Origin: Tritrichomonas musculus
Lineage: Eukaryota > Parabasalia > Tritrichomonadida > Tritrichomonadidae
Length of the DNA stretch: 64,000 nucleotides
Direction: 5' to 3'
Assembly: GCA_039105265.1 (NCBI GenBank)
Contig: JAPFFF010000013.1
Span: forward strand, 496,001-560,000
Position numbers and translations under genes: made by a program. This document shows positions 1 to 10,370 of the stretch, one piece after another. How positions within the stretch are numbered: position 1 is the stretch's first letter; every line of letters starts with the position of its first letter. The notes under the pieces are model-generated. The model saw only the letters and a list, made by a program, of their open reading frames with translations. It searched no databases and was not told the origin of the DNA.

Positions 1-1570
1 GATGGTTCTCTTGAATACACATTCAAAGGCATCCAGTTTGCCATCTATGGGACAAACTCTCTTCAGTTTTGCAAATTTCAAGTTTCAATTAATGACACAG
101 CTGAACAAGTAATCAACGAGTACGGTGTTGTATCAAAAGAGTACGCGCTATTATACACATCAAGAGAGCTGGACTACGGAGAACACAAGATAAAGACATC
201 ACCAGTTGAAGGGACATATGAAATATACAAATTTGTTTACTGGCCATCTAAGAATGCACGGCGTATCAATATATCAGAATTCAGTGGTTCATGGGTCTAT
301 GAAACAGATGGCATTGGGGGAGTTAGACAGAACAAGGCTGGTGGTGGCCCAGCACGAGAAATATCTAACATTGGATGCACCAATATATGGGTCTATGGAA
401 CACTAGGCAATTGGCTCGGAAAATCCACACTTTCATTTGGTGACTTTTCACATGATATTAATGAATTACAAAGCGACCGCAAAGACAACACATTAATTTA
501 TGAAACCCCTGAATTCAGCTATGCAAGTGGTACAATTAAGTTTTCAAGTCCAACAGGCAGCTTTGTTATCAATTGCGTGTTTGCGACTGATCCAATGTTT
601 GTCAACGATATCATTTTAGACGACTCTAACTACACCGAATATGATGATCGTCGAACGCGCGTAGAATATCAATGTCCACGTCGTCAAGTCCAATTTCACG
701 AAGTTCCACAACGATGATGGTGGTGCTATTCATTTAGAAAACTGCGGAATTGCATGTGAACGAACATCCTTCATTGAATGCTTGTCGACGAAAGGCGGTG
801 GTGGTGCCATTTACATTCACAATGTACAAAACACTATCAATAATGTCAATTTCAATGGTCTTACATTTGAGAGGTGCAGTGCTGAGTACGGAGGTGTTGC
901 TTATATCTATTCAAGTCAATTGAGTAACACTGTTGAGTTTGTGTCATGTAAATTCTATTACAACGTGGCAACCGTGGAAGAGGCTGAGGATGATTTGTGT
1001 GGTGGAAGTGCAATCTTCTTATCTTCTAAAATTGGTTTTGTTAAACGTTGCACTTTTAGAAACAACACTGTTAAGCTTTTGAACGATTATAATACAAATT
1101 CTAAATCATTGCTTGATGAAAAACATTCATTTTCAATCATCAATTGTAACTTTGATATTTCAAGCGATTCTAAGTACGCACTCTTTTATTCTGCTGGAAT
1201 CGATGGAATTAAAATTGAACTTGAGAATTGCGTCTTTTCTGGTGATTTAGATGATGATGCTCATTTTATTGATGGTAGATTGTTGAAGAAGAATTCACCT
1301 AAGCTGGCCATTAAATCTTGCAAGTTTTCAAGTCCTTCAAATAAGGTTTTCAATTCGAGCCCTGATAATCAATTCGTATCAGTAAACTTAAAGGAGCAAG
1401 AGTTCAATTATGAACTGCTTGATACTAGGAAATTTTATAAATTTATTAAATTAACTGCTCCGGCTTCTATTTGCGTCATTGCACTCTTTTTAATAACCAT
1501 CTTTATGGTAGTTTGGAAGATGAAAAATTACTCTAAAAATAATCAGAATGAAGATGAAACGTCTCTTTGA
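1..1570 (+). pseudogene. Beta-helix (Pmp-like) surface membrane protein, partial, with a frame break
   Basis: The frame is open from the first base to about 716, so the gene begins outside the window. The coding signal then moves to another frame, open from about 665 to the stop at 1568-1570. The second part has GGAIH and GGGGAIYIHN motifs and regularly spaced Cys/Asn short strands, as in right-handed beta-helix proteins related to polymorphic membrane proteins, a large trichomonad surface family. It ends with one hydrophobic segment (about residues 221-242 of the 262 codons from 782) and a short charged tail, which fits a type I membrane protein with a cytoplasmic end. The frame change lies between about 665 and 715. 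No usual trichomonad intron signal is visible there, so decay or a sequence error is more likely than splicing. A related decayed copy lies at 45285-46032 on the other strand. Confidence 0.6.
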
Positions 1571-2917
1571 AGTTAAAGGCGTTTCAAATAGTTGATTGAC
1601 AATTATTTAATAAAAATTTTTAATTTTTATAAAACTTTTATATCTTGGTTTTATTTTCATGTAAAAAATTTATTAATTTGAAATATATTCTAATTATTCA
1701 CATATAAATGATATATTTCAATATTGACTTCTCCCCTGGGAACTCTTTTTGTCTCCTCTGTTTCGCTTTCGGCTGTATGCCCTACTTGAAGATTTTTTTA
1801 TGTAAAGTATTCAAAAAGTTGCATTTTTACCGTGCGTCGTAGAAGTATTGTAAAATAAACTATTCAATGAACGACCAAATAGCCCTATTTTACAAAACCG
1901 CCGAAGGGCTATCTCTTCTGTTTTCAATGTTTTTTTTTTTATTACAAAAAAGTTTCTCGTAAAATAAATAACAAAGTCATATTTATGCCTCGCCAAAGCC
2001 ATAGCAAAACCATTGATTTTTTATGGATAGCCATAAATGTCTTTGGAATTGTCTAAATTACTAAAATCAATAATAAATCATTCAAAATTTCTCATTTTTT
2101 TTATTATTATTCATAGTTAAAGTATAATTATAAAAATGTTAACCATATTCGTTATTTAAAATTAAACGTATAGCCATAATTTTAATATTAGAATTTGAGT
2201 AAAAAGCCATAATTTGAATACTATGAATTAAGAAAGAAAAGTAGGCTTGTTAAGTCTCGATTTTCGATATCGATAATTGATCCATTTTTCTGATATCAAT
2301 ATCAAATCAAAAAATTTATCTCTGATATCAATAATGAATAAAAATAAAAATTCGATTATCAATATTGAAAATTTTTAACGTATCAAAATTTTGTAAACTT
2401 TTTTAACTGATTACTTCACATATCTGTTATAAAATTTAAGAAAAGCTGATTCTTTTACATAATAAGTTAGAATTTATTTATTTTATGCCATTAAAATACT
2501 ATTTTTAATGTTTTTTTCAGGTATTAATTCGATTAATCAAGATTCGATAATTTTAGTAAAAGTTCAAGTAAAAAAATCTATCAAAAATTTTTTTTATGGC
2601 TTTGGAAAAAAAATATGGCTTTTGCGAGCCCTAGTCATATTATTATTTATCATAAAAACGCAATATATTCATCGTGTTAAGATGGAGATAAATGAATTAT
2701 TAATTCAAATATTATATTTCAAGAATTGCAATTTTTTTTTAGATAAAAATAAATTATTATACGTTTTTAATTGGCTTTGTAAGATTTTATCTTTTTTTAA
2801 GCACTTTATTATTTTTTATATCGCAATATAAAAGTGGCAGAACATCAATTTTCTGAGCTGAATTTATCTAATTTAACTTTTTCTGAAATTATTTTTATCG
2901 TTTTTATATCGGTTTTA
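1571..2917. other. AT-rich intergenic region, no gene seen
   Basis: No convincing coding frame is present. The motif AGCCATA recurs on both strands between about 1994 and 2640. A short hairpin pairs ATAGCCCT with AGGGCTAT near 1880-1912. A block near 2245-2285 (AGGCTTGT followed by ATATCGATAAT) resembles, inverted, a block near 48040-48080, so a dispersed repeat may lie here. Confidence 0.5.
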
Positions 2918-3732
2918 ATGAGCCAGTCATTAATTTCTCTAGACAGATTTAATGAGGGCCCAACAATAGGGCGTCGATCTTTTGCAGTTGTCAAATTGGC
3001 TGAAGATAAAGAAACCAAAAAGAAATATGCTGCTAAATTAGGTTTATGGAACAAGTTCATCACCCAACCTTAGTAAAATTTATTGGCTACTCACCTATTG
3101 ATTTCACTGGAGGTGAAACCTTAACATTGATTACTGAATTTGCGGGAAATGGCGATCTTTCAAGATTAATCAAGAAAAATGCTTTAAATAACACGCAACA
3201 ACAAATAATATTAGTTGGAATTTCACGTGCCATAATGCTATTTCATCAAAATAATTTCATTCATCGAGATATCAAACCAGAAAATATTTTCATCGATGAA
3301 AATTACCATCCCCATTTAGGAGGGTTCATGTTAATTGCAAAGTTAGAACCAGGAATTCCACAAACCGAATATGTTGGCACATATCCTTTCATGGCACCAG
3401 AAGTCTTTGAAAGTAATGAATACAGCACGCCAATTGACATTTATTCATTTGCAGTTACAATGTATGAAATTGTTACAGGGAATACGACACTTTATCCAAA
3501 AACTTCATCTTTCGCACTTATGACAGATGTAATAAACGGTCGCCGTCCAGAATTCAAAGTTGAAGTTAAACAATCAATCAGGGAACTGATTGAGCACTGT
3601 TGGTCAGCAGAAACCTCAAAAAGACTCACAGCAGAACAATTGTTCCAGAAGCTTGCTTATGACGCTAATTATTATCTTGATGATGTTGATTCTGAAAAAG
3701 TCATTTCTTATGCTAATTCAATCAAAGAATAA
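2918..3732 (+). pseudogene. TKL-like protein kinase, decayed
   Basis: The N-terminal lobe fragment starts at the ATG at 2918, with a glycine-loop-like stretch (GRRSFAVVKL) and an AAKL lysine at about codon 42. The frame then breaks near 3046-3070, and the second part resumes at VHHPTLVKF. The alpha-C helix and its glutamate are missing between the two, so a deletion accompanies the frame change. The C-terminal lobe keeps HRDIKPEN and MAPE, a DIYSFAVTMYE stretch and a CWS motif, but the DFG position reads GGF. The order and wording match the host kinase at 27828-29044 and other trichomonad TKL kinases, which end, like this one, with a short segment after the kinase fold (ISYANSIKE). With the deletion, the frame break and the altered DFG it cannot be an active kinase. 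It is most likely a pseudogene. Confidence 0.75.
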
Positions 3733-4064
3733 AAGTCCTTTCAAACTACTATTATTATTTTTTATTATTATTATTTTAAATATGATTAATGAGGTTTTGA
3801 AAAAGGTTTGGACTGTTTAATTTTTTATTTCCCACTTTTTGAATTAAATTGTGAGACTAACGATCACATTTTCACATTTATTGAATTTTTATGTCAATAC
3901 ATAAAACTTTTGTATTTAAATGTCAATACATAAAATATTAAAAACAATCAATAGGGTGAGCATTTATTTGAAATAATTTTACTGAGTTGAGTATGCTTTT
4001 GAGATTTTTATACTGAATATTGGAAATGTCAAGCAAAAATCATAAAAATCAAAGAAGTATAATG

Positions 4065-5001
4065 GTGCACCATTATAAAATATTTGTTAAAATTGAATAA
4101 AATATTTGTAAAAATTCCATAAAATATTTGTAAAAATTCCATAAAATATTTGTTGAAATTGAATAAAATATTTGCGAAAATTAGATAAAATATTGGTTGG
4201 AATAAAATCAAACATTAAATGAAATTTCATAAAATATTTTCATAAACTATATCAAAATATTTGTTAAAATTTGATAAAAATATTTATTAAAATCATGAAA
4301 TATTTTTTTTTAGAATTGAATGAAATATTAAAATCAAAATATCATAAAATATTAGTTGTTGAAATATAATAAAATATTAGCAAGAATTCCATAAAGATAA
4401 TGACTGAAATTTTACAAAATATTGGTTGAAATTGCATAAAATATTGGCAAAAATTTTATAAAATATTGGCTGAAATTGCATAAAATATTGGTTGAAATTT
4501 CATAAAGATTTGCAAAAATTGCATTAAAGATTTGTGGAAATTTTATAAAGATTTGCAAAAATGGCATTAAATATTTGTAGAAATTTTATAAAACATTAAT
4601 TGAAATTTCATGAAATATTGGTTGAAATTATATAAAACATTAGTTGAAATTATATAAAAGCTAGTTGAAATTTCATTAAATATTAGTTGAAATATCACAA
4701 AATATTAGTTGAAATTATATAAAATATAGGTAGGAATTTCATAAAAAATTTGCTTAAATTTTATAAATCTTTTTATAGGAATTGGATTAAACCTTGGTCT
4801 AAATATCATAAAATATTGGTTGAGATTTTATAAAATATTGATTGAAATTCTATAAAATATTGGTTAAAATTCCGTAAAATATTGATTTAAATATCAAAAA
4901 ATATTGGTTGAAATTATATAAAATATTGGCTAAAATTACAAAAAATACTGGTTGAAATTATATGAAATATGGGCTGAAATCATATAAATTATTTGCTGAA
5001 A
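4065..5001. repeat. Degenerate AT-rich tandem array, unit about 21 bp
   Basis: More than 40 loose copies of a unit like TTGAAATTNNATAAAATATTGG fill this stretch. On the opposite strand the unit reads ATTTTATGAAATTTCAA, so ATGAAATT recurs. The array begins directly after the stop of the displaced kinase end, so it would lie in the 3' flank of that gene. The stretch 3733-4064 before it is plain AT-rich spacer with nothing recognised. Confidence 0.75.
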
Positions 5002-5298
5002 CTAAATAAAATAATGGCAAAAATACCAAAAAAAAAATATTGTTGATATTTCACTTTTTGAAGCTTTTTTTATTTCTTTCGTTTTTTCATTATTTTCCAT
5101 TTTTATTTGATCTTCTAATTTCTCAATCCTTCGACTTTGCTCTTCATTTATTGTGCTTAATTTTTTACTTAGATCTTGCAATTCTTGAAATTGCTTATTT
5201 TGTCCTTGAATTATTTGATCATTATTATCAATAACATTCTGTAATAATTTCTTTTGTTCATCAACTTGTCCTTTCAATTCTTTAATATGTTGATCTTG
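5002..5298 (-). pseudogene. Displaced 3' end of the host TKL kinase (coiled coil)
   Basis: This is the C-terminal coiled coil of the kinase gene whose body is at 27828-29044, cut off by the Polinton. The frame read from the element edge begins DQHIKELKGQVDEQKKLLQ and continues as a heptad-rich Gln/Glu/Lys coiled coil for about 80 residues to the stop at 5002-5004. The five bases next to the element (5294-5298, TCTTG) are repeated at 27828-27832, and across one copy of them the frame is the same on both sides. With the element in place this part lacks the host promoter and start. Codons encoded in the inverted repeat happen to give an ATG-initiated open frame (5367-5002), which is probably meaningless. 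Confidence 0.85.
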
Positions 5299-5716
5299 AG
5301 TAGTATAGCTAAGCAGGGTTTCGTAGCTTCGCCACTTCACCCTGCTTAAAGTTGTAACATCACTCATTTAACGCATCAACTCACGTTAAAACCCAAGTTA
5401 ACACCCTAACATTCATCTTAACGTTTCACCTCATGTCGAAACCCAAGTTAACACCTCATCATCCAACTCACCACATCACCTCACGTTGAACTCACGTTGA
5501 ACTCATGTCAAAACCTATGTTAACACCTCATCATCCAACTCACGTCACAACACATGTTACCAACTCACTACATCACCTCACGTTGAACTCACGTCATATA
5601 ACTTAATGTGTCATAATACTTCATTACATACTGGATAAAAACTTACAATCCCATTACATAATGTGTTTTGACTTTCATTTATATCAACATATATTTTTAG
5701 CGTGCCTATTTTTGTT
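5299..5716 (+). repeat. Polinton left terminal inverted repeat (418 bp)
   Basis: By eye it matches the reverse complement of 27410-27827 with about four single-base differences. It starts AGTAGTATAGCTAAGCAGGG. Inside, short phrases such as CTCACGTTGAAC and CACCTCATCATCCAACTC are repeated two or three times. Confidence 0.97.
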
Positions 5717-5763
5717 ACATCAACGCTTTACATAATGTGGTACATGTGTTTAAACAACATCAA

Positions 5764-6939
5764 ATGTCATATAGACGTGATGCAAAACCAGATGAATCGA
5801 TACCACTACCAATTGAAACGGTGTATAACTCTGTTACAGATGCAATAGAAACTACAAATGAAGATGGACATAAAGATTACTTTCGTAATGGCATTGAACA
5901 TTTCAATCGAATCTATTTTAACTACCCACCTGAGTGGAGGACATCTGATGTAGGTGAAAAGATAATTGGCGTACGTAACATGAGAATCAACATAAGGAGG
6001 AGTATACAAATATCATTTGCATTATACATACGCAAATATAGCCAAGACAAATTCGATGAGCTGGCTACAGGTTTGGACTATAATTATAATGATATGAATG
6101 ATGAACAAATTCAAGATGTAGTTAATCGTATGAATAGGGAAGATTGTAAGGTGTTTAAAATCCGATATCATAATGATATATTTGAGAATATAGATGATTT
6201 CATTAAAGATTTGAATAAAAAAATAAGTGAGGAAAATATTTATGTTCATCTTCGTGGGGTGATTCTAAATTCAGACATGTCAAATGGTGAAAAGGTACAT
6301 GAACTTGAAGGTTTGTATCAATATAAGGATGATTGCGATATTTTATGTTTACAAAATAATATTCCAGTTTATCTTAACCAACCAAAAGATGCTTTTATAC
6401 ATGTCGATATCGGTAATGATATACAGTTAGTCATTGAATCATACGATGATCAAAAGCACTATGTTGATTTCATGATGACTGCTGATAATCCAAATATTAC
6501 TTACAGTAAATTCTATCAACTCGATGATGTTGGTTTACCATTGCCATACTCAGCATTATATCCAGTAGAGCTAACTCCTGCTGATAGATTTGAGTTTGAT
6601 ACTGCGTGTTACTTTCATATTGGTGATAACAACCCATATCGTAATAGCATTCATCATATAACAAAGTTCCATCGTAAATTAATATTCAAACACATACTAA
6701 CCAACTTACAATGTGAAGTAGCAGCATCATTTGCAACACAATCCAATCATAACCTCATTGGAAGAACTAATGAAGCATACACCCCAATCAAATACTATAA
6801 GTTGAATGACAATGATGATAAATTCTGGATTGAACTCTACGATAGAAATGAAATAGATATACCAGTTGCATTTGAAGACTTCTTTGTGTTTACAATGGAT
6901 GTAGTACTATTGCAGAATCGTAAGTTAATATATAGTTAA
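5764..6939 (+). CDS. Polinton protein of unknown function, 391 residues
   Basis: This is the first gene inside the left repeat, 47 bp from its end. I chose the ATG at 5764 because it follows ATCAA, the context seen before most starts in this element. An ATG nine codons upstream is also open. The product is acidic (many Asp and Asn), soluble-looking, without a signal peptide or membrane segment. I see no catalytic motif. It is co-oriented with the integrase 26 bp downstream and with the packaging and capsid genes. Its place suggests an early or morphogenetic role, but that is only inference. Confidence 0.75.
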   Translation: MSYRRDAKPDESIPLPIETVYNSVTDAIETTNEDGHKDYFRNGIEHFNRIYFNYPPEWRTSDVGEKIIGVRNMRINIRRSIQISFALYIRKYSQDKFDELATGLDYNYNDMNDEQIQDVVNRMNREDCKVFKIRYHNDIFENIDDFIKDLNKKISEENIYVHLRGVILNSDMSNGEKVHELEGLYQYKDDCDILCLQNNIPVYLNQPKDAFIHVDIGNDIQLVIESYDDQKHYVDFMMTADNPNITYSKFYQLDDVGLPLPYSALYPVELTPADRFEFDTACYFHIGDNNPYRNSIHHITKFHRKLIFKHILTNLQCEVAASFATQSNHNLIGRTNEAYTPIKYYKLNDNDDKFWIELYDRNEIDIPVAFEDFFVFTMDVVLLQNRKLIYS

Positions 6940-6965
6940 TAACATTTTTACTTTGCATTGAACAA

Positions 6966-8063
6966 ATGTCAAGGGTTAAATTCAATACCATTGATGAAGT
7001 CTATGCTAAGTACCCCACCAAGTCCATACCTAAGTTCAAACGCATAGCCAATCGTTATGGTTTCACTGATGATGAAGCTAAACACTATCTCAACACAATG
7101 GTTGTACACGATCAACGCAAGCCCAAACCTAAGTTCATGCATATATATTCGAAGCTACCACATGCATTTCAAATGGACACGTTCATTGATCATAAAGCAG
7201 CAGGCCAACCTAACTACTTAATACTAATCAACATCAACACACGTAAAGCATATGCTTATATGATACATGGTAAGGGTGCTAATGAAATACATAGAGCACT
7301 TAATGAGTTCATCAAAGTTGAACCTCAATGCAGAGCCATTATGTCAGATGAGGATGCTGCTTATTTGTCCAACACTGTGCTTGACTTCATGCAACAACAT
7401 AACATTATATACACAACCACAACCGATAACGATCATAACAAGCTTGGCATTATCAACCGCTTCATGAGAACGATACGTGATATGCGATTCAATCAACCAA
7501 AGCTAAGTGTACTACAGATAGTTGACTCATACAATGACATGCCACATGGTTCACTACATAACAAGTCACCCAATGATATAACTCAAGATGACGAGTTAAC
7601 ATACATACATGAGATGGAACATCAAGTTAATCCATATGATTTCAAACCAGGTGACAGAGTTAGGATAGTGTTTGATGCAAATCCATTCGTTAAACATCGT
7701 TCGAACCTATCTAAAGTTGCATACATAGTTGATTCTAATGATGGTAACCAATTCTTGATACGATCTACAGATGGATCTGTCAATACAATGCCAGGTTACA
7801 AACTCGTTAAAGCAGCTAGCAACATTCCATTAGCAACCACGCTTGATGATGGCAAACGTGGTGTGGTTAAATCAATCACATCATATAACAAATCAAAAGA
7901 CACATACCATATCATATATGATCTAGGCAATGGTTCAACAATGAAAGACACTATTCCATCTAAGAACATGCGTGAAGGTCACCCAACTAAGCTCTCAACA
8001 ATGGAACGACAGTACTGGCTTAAACGTAAAACCATACCAGATCACATTAAGAAGTTCATCTAA
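6966..8063 (+). CDS. Polinton integrase (retroviral-type, DDE/RNase H fold)
   Basis: The product has 365 residues. Residues 1-60 form a basic helical N-terminal region. The core starts at HAFQMDTF (Asp 71), with the second acidic block MSDEDAAY near 128 and the helix HNKLGIINRFMRTIRD near 158-173, in the order of the integrase fold used by Polintons. A C-terminal region around 225-365 contains PGDRVRIV, a beta-barrel or chromo-like DNA-binding module. The family joins the element ends to host DNA and makes the 5-6 bp target duplication, as seen here. It starts at CAAATG and is followed 6 bp later by the packaging ATPase. Confidence 0.92.
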   Translation: MSRVKFNTIDEVYAKYPTKSIPKFKRIANRYGFTDDEAKHYLNTMVVHDQRKPKPKFMHIYSKLPHAFQMDTFIDHKAAGQPNYLILININTRKAYAYMIHGKGANEIHRALNEFIKVEPQCRAIMSDEDAAYLSNTVLDFMQQHNIIYTTTTDNDHNKLGIINRFMRTIRDMRFNQPKLSVLQIVDSYNDMPHGSLHNKSPNDITQDDELTYIHEMEHQVNPYDFKPGDRVRIVFDANPFVKHRSNLSKVAYIVDSNDGNQFLIRSTDGSVNTMPGYKLVKAASNIPLATTLDDGKRGVVKSITSYNKSKDTYHIIYDLGNGSTMKDTIPSKNMREGHPTKLSTMERQYWLKRKTIPDHIKKFI

Positions 8064-8069
8064 TATCAA

Positions 8070-8933
8070 ATGAGTCAACATAAAAACGTTATGAATGAAG
8101 TTAAGCATCTTATTCAAGAGTCGTTACGTAAAAACCAACGTGATATTGAGATGGCATTGATTAAACCACTAAGTGAAGAGTATCCATTCTCATCAAATGG
8201 TATCTACTTTTTAATTGGTAAGATGGGCGCTGGTAAATCATTCTGGATATGGTCACACATCATGATAACTGAACGACTATTCGCTAAGCCATACTATAGT
8301 AAGATCATCTTCTGTTCAACGTCGGGCAAACTTGATAAGACAGCTGAAGTACTATCCAAAAACGTTAAGACACCCATTGAATACATCAAAGAAGAACATC
8401 TATTACCATATCTCAAGCGTCATCTCAAACGCAAACTCAAGTACTATGCTATGGTTAAACATGTGTTATCAAAAATGGTTGACACCAATGAGGAGATGGC
8501 AAGAATCATTTCAAAGCATTCGTTAAGTGAGATTGAAGATAGGATTGCATACATAGCAAATAAGCTAGTTAAATATCAAACAGCTTCATACCCATACAAC
8601 ACACTGCTGGTTCTTGATGATGCAGCTGGATCGCCACTACTTAAGAATGGCAACAGTGAACTATGTCGTTTACTAACTAAGACACGTCACTACAACTTAA
8701 CCTGTATCATAGCAGTGCAAACACTTCGATTCGTTCATCTCAACGTTAAACGTTTAGCTACTGACATCATATGCTATAGTGGCTTCAGTAAAGAGGATTT
8801 CACATCAATGCTACAGCAAACACCTAACAATCTTGACATTAAATCAACTACAGAAGCATACCTCAATCATAAAGGCCAGCATGATAAATTCATAATCAAT
8901 ATCACAGCCAATCAATCACACTTTGAAGTTTAA
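8070..8933 (+). CDS. Polinton genome-packaging ATPase (FtsK/HerA, A32-like)
   Basis: The product has 287 residues. Walker A is GKMGAGKS at residues 50-57 and Walker B is TLLVLDDAAG near 178-187, followed by a conserved TKTRHYNLTCIIAVQ segment, as in A32-type packaging ATPases of Polintons, virophages and large DNA viruses. The family pumps DNA into capsids. The gene lies between the integrase and small basic proteins, as part of the leftward morphogenesis block. Confidence 0.92.
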   Translation: MSQHKNVMNEVKHLIQESLRKNQRDIEMALIKPLSEEYPFSSNGIYFLIGKMGAGKSFWIWSHIMITERLFAKPYYSKIIFCSTSGKLDKTAEVLSKNVKTPIEYIKEEHLLPYLKRHLKRKLKYYAMVKHVLSKMVDTNEEMARIISKHSLSEIEDRIAYIANKLVKYQTASYPYNTLLVLDDAAGSPLLKNGNSELCRLLTKTRHYNLTCIIAVQTLRFVHLNVKRLATDIICYSGFSKEDFTSMLQQTPNNLDIKSTTEAYLNHKGQHDKFIINITANQSHFEV

Positions 8934-8945
8934 CGAATTACAAAC

Positions 8946-9350
8946 ATGGGATTCAAAAATTTCATTACCAGTGGATGGAACAGATTAAAAAGCGATATTC
9001 ATCAAGGATTGACTGGTGCAAAGAACGTAGCTCACCACATATGGAGTGCCACTAAGAAGGGGTTGATTGGTGCAAAGAACTATGCTATGAACAATCCTAA
9101 AGCAGTTGGCAATATACTACATGCTATCACACCATTTGCATCAGCATTCAATCCAACGTTAGGTGCAATCACTACAGCAGGTGCCAATATATTCAGTCAC
9201 ATGCCAAAGGGGTCGGTCACAGATAAGCTAGTTAAAATCAGTGAACAGTTTGCACGTGGTGAGTTGAAACCAAGTGGATCGCCATCAGCACAAGCAGCAG
9301 CTGACTCACGTAAGAGAACACACAACGCAGTACCATTTAGAAGTGTTTAA
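8946..9350 (+). CDS. Small Polinton protein, possible minor virion component
   Basis: The product has 134 residues. It opens with MGFKNFITSGWNRLKSD, then an approximate repeat (GLTGAKN...HIWSATKK / GLIGAKN...YAMNN) and an Ala/Pro-rich middle, and ends in a basic tail. The amphipathic N-terminus and the position just upstream of the capsid block recall small membrane-active or core virion proteins of adeno-like viruses, but I cannot show homology. It starts 12 bp after the ATPase stop. Confidence 0.7.
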   Translation: MGFKNFITSGWNRLKSDIHQGLTGAKNVAHHIWSATKKGLIGAKNYAMNNPKAVGNILHAITPFASAFNPTLGAITTAGANIFSHMPKGSVTDKLVKISEQFARGELKPSGSPSAQAAADSRKRTHNAVPFRSV

Positions 9351-9360
9351 CGAGTCATAA

Positions 9361-9576
9361 ATGAGTTTCAACACAAGAACTAATGCATATCGATCAAGTC
9401 AATCAGTTATCGTATCTGGACCTGGTACGATGTACAATGAAATAACTAGACCTAGATCAAACACCAAACAATATCACGCTAACACTAACACACATGATGT
9501 AACGACACCATATGTAAGGTCAAGCAATAGTCACAAATCAAAGTCAAACAATAAACGTAAATCATCGCGTAAGTAA
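9361..9576 (+). CDS. Small basic Ser/Asn-rich Polinton protein
   Basis: The product has 71 residues and ends in a strongly basic, serine-rich tail (HKSKSNNKRKSSRK). It is low in hydrophobic residues, so probably disordered. Such proteins in the capsid gene block often bind DNA, but this is inference. It begins 10 bp after the previous gene. Confidence 0.65.
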   Translation: MSFNTRTNAYRSSQSVIVSGPGTMYNEITRPRSNTKQYHANTNTHDVTTPYVRSSNSHKSKSNNKRKSSRK

Positions 9577-9609
9577 ACAATATTGACTTTTTATTTTTGT
9601 GTATTTCAA

Positions 9610-10335
9610 ATGTCCAAATATGTTACTGGCATGAAGCGCAATCAGATCATTCAACGTTGGTTGCAAGGCATTGACGATGAACAATATGAAGTGTTCCCTA
9701 CTAAGAAAGAGGGTAAGTATATTGTTAAACAACGAAAGCAACCACTCATTCATAGGGATAAATCATCAGACAACCTCAATGGTATGCTTGAATCAAGTGG
9801 TAATTCAAATGCTAACTCAAGTGCTAACTCCAATGCTCACTCAAGTGCTAACTCCAATGCTTACCTCAATGCCAACTCAAGTGGTAACTCAAATGCTTAC
9901 CTCAATGCTGACTCAAGTGATAACCCCAATGATGAACCATCACAACATGAAGAAGCACAACCTATGCATGCACCAACACGTCTACCTAATAGATTCAAAC
10001 AACACGCTACTCAACGTACTACATCACCACCACATCAAGTTGCCACACATGATACAACCATTAACTTGGAGATCCTTGAACAGCTACGTTCATTAGGTGA
10101 AGAGCTACGTAATGATAGATTCAAGCGTGAACAAAAGCAATACATTAAGCATGTCGTTAATAAGGAACTATCAAAGCCACGCATACGAAGTAAGTACATA
10201 CCTGATCTATTACCAACTGATGATATACATGACCCACCACATGAATCACCACATGACCCATCTCATGACCCGCCACAAGAACCATCTGATGTTATTGAAC
10301 CAACACCATCATTCAGATCGCGCATACGAAGATAG
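9610..10335 (+). CDS. Polinton repeat-containing protein with NSNA/NSSA repeats
   Basis: The product has 241 residues. The start at 9610 follows TTTCAA and is preferred to an open ATG nine codons upstream. Residues 1-55 are basic (KRNQIIQRWLQGIDDEQYEVF). Residues 60-110 are built of 8-residue NSNANSSA-type repeats encoded by 24-bp units. Then come a Pro/His-rich linker, a helical region (LEILEQLRSLGEELRND, about 150-170) and a tail of PHDP/PHES repeats. It sits directly before the major capsid gene. A scaffold or core role is possible but unproven. Confidence 0.7.
   Translation: MSKYVTGMKRNQIIQRWLQGIDDEQYEVFPTKKEGKYIVKQRKQPLIHRDKSSDNLNGMLESSGNSNANSSANSNAHSSANSNAYLNANSSGNSNAYLNADSSDNPNDEPSQHEEAQPMHAPTRLPNRFKQHATQRTTSPPHQVATHDTTINLEILEQLRSLGEELRNDRFKREQKQYIKHVVNKELSKPRIRSKYIPDLLPTDDIHDPPHESPHDPSHDPPQEPSDVIEPTPSFRSRIRR
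9790..9936 (+). repeat. 24-bp tandem repeats inside the 9610 gene
   Basis: About six imperfect units of the form AACTCAAGTGCT + AACTCCAATGCT encode the 8-residue NSSANSNA repeat. Both the 24-bp period and the CTCAAG core recur in five other arrays of the element. Confidence 0.85.
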
Positions 10336-10370
10336 CTTATGTAATACATTCGTATTTTTAATACATCCAA

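Noticed and set aside
2508-2831. 107-codon plus-strand frame
   Set aside because: Low-complexity Phe/Ile/Lys/Leu composition as expected from AT-rich spacer, with no motif and no start context.
5305-5367. Start of an open frame (MSDVTTLSRVKWRSYETL) joined to the kinase end
   Set aside because: These codons lie in the Polinton inverted repeat and are unlikely to be a real start.
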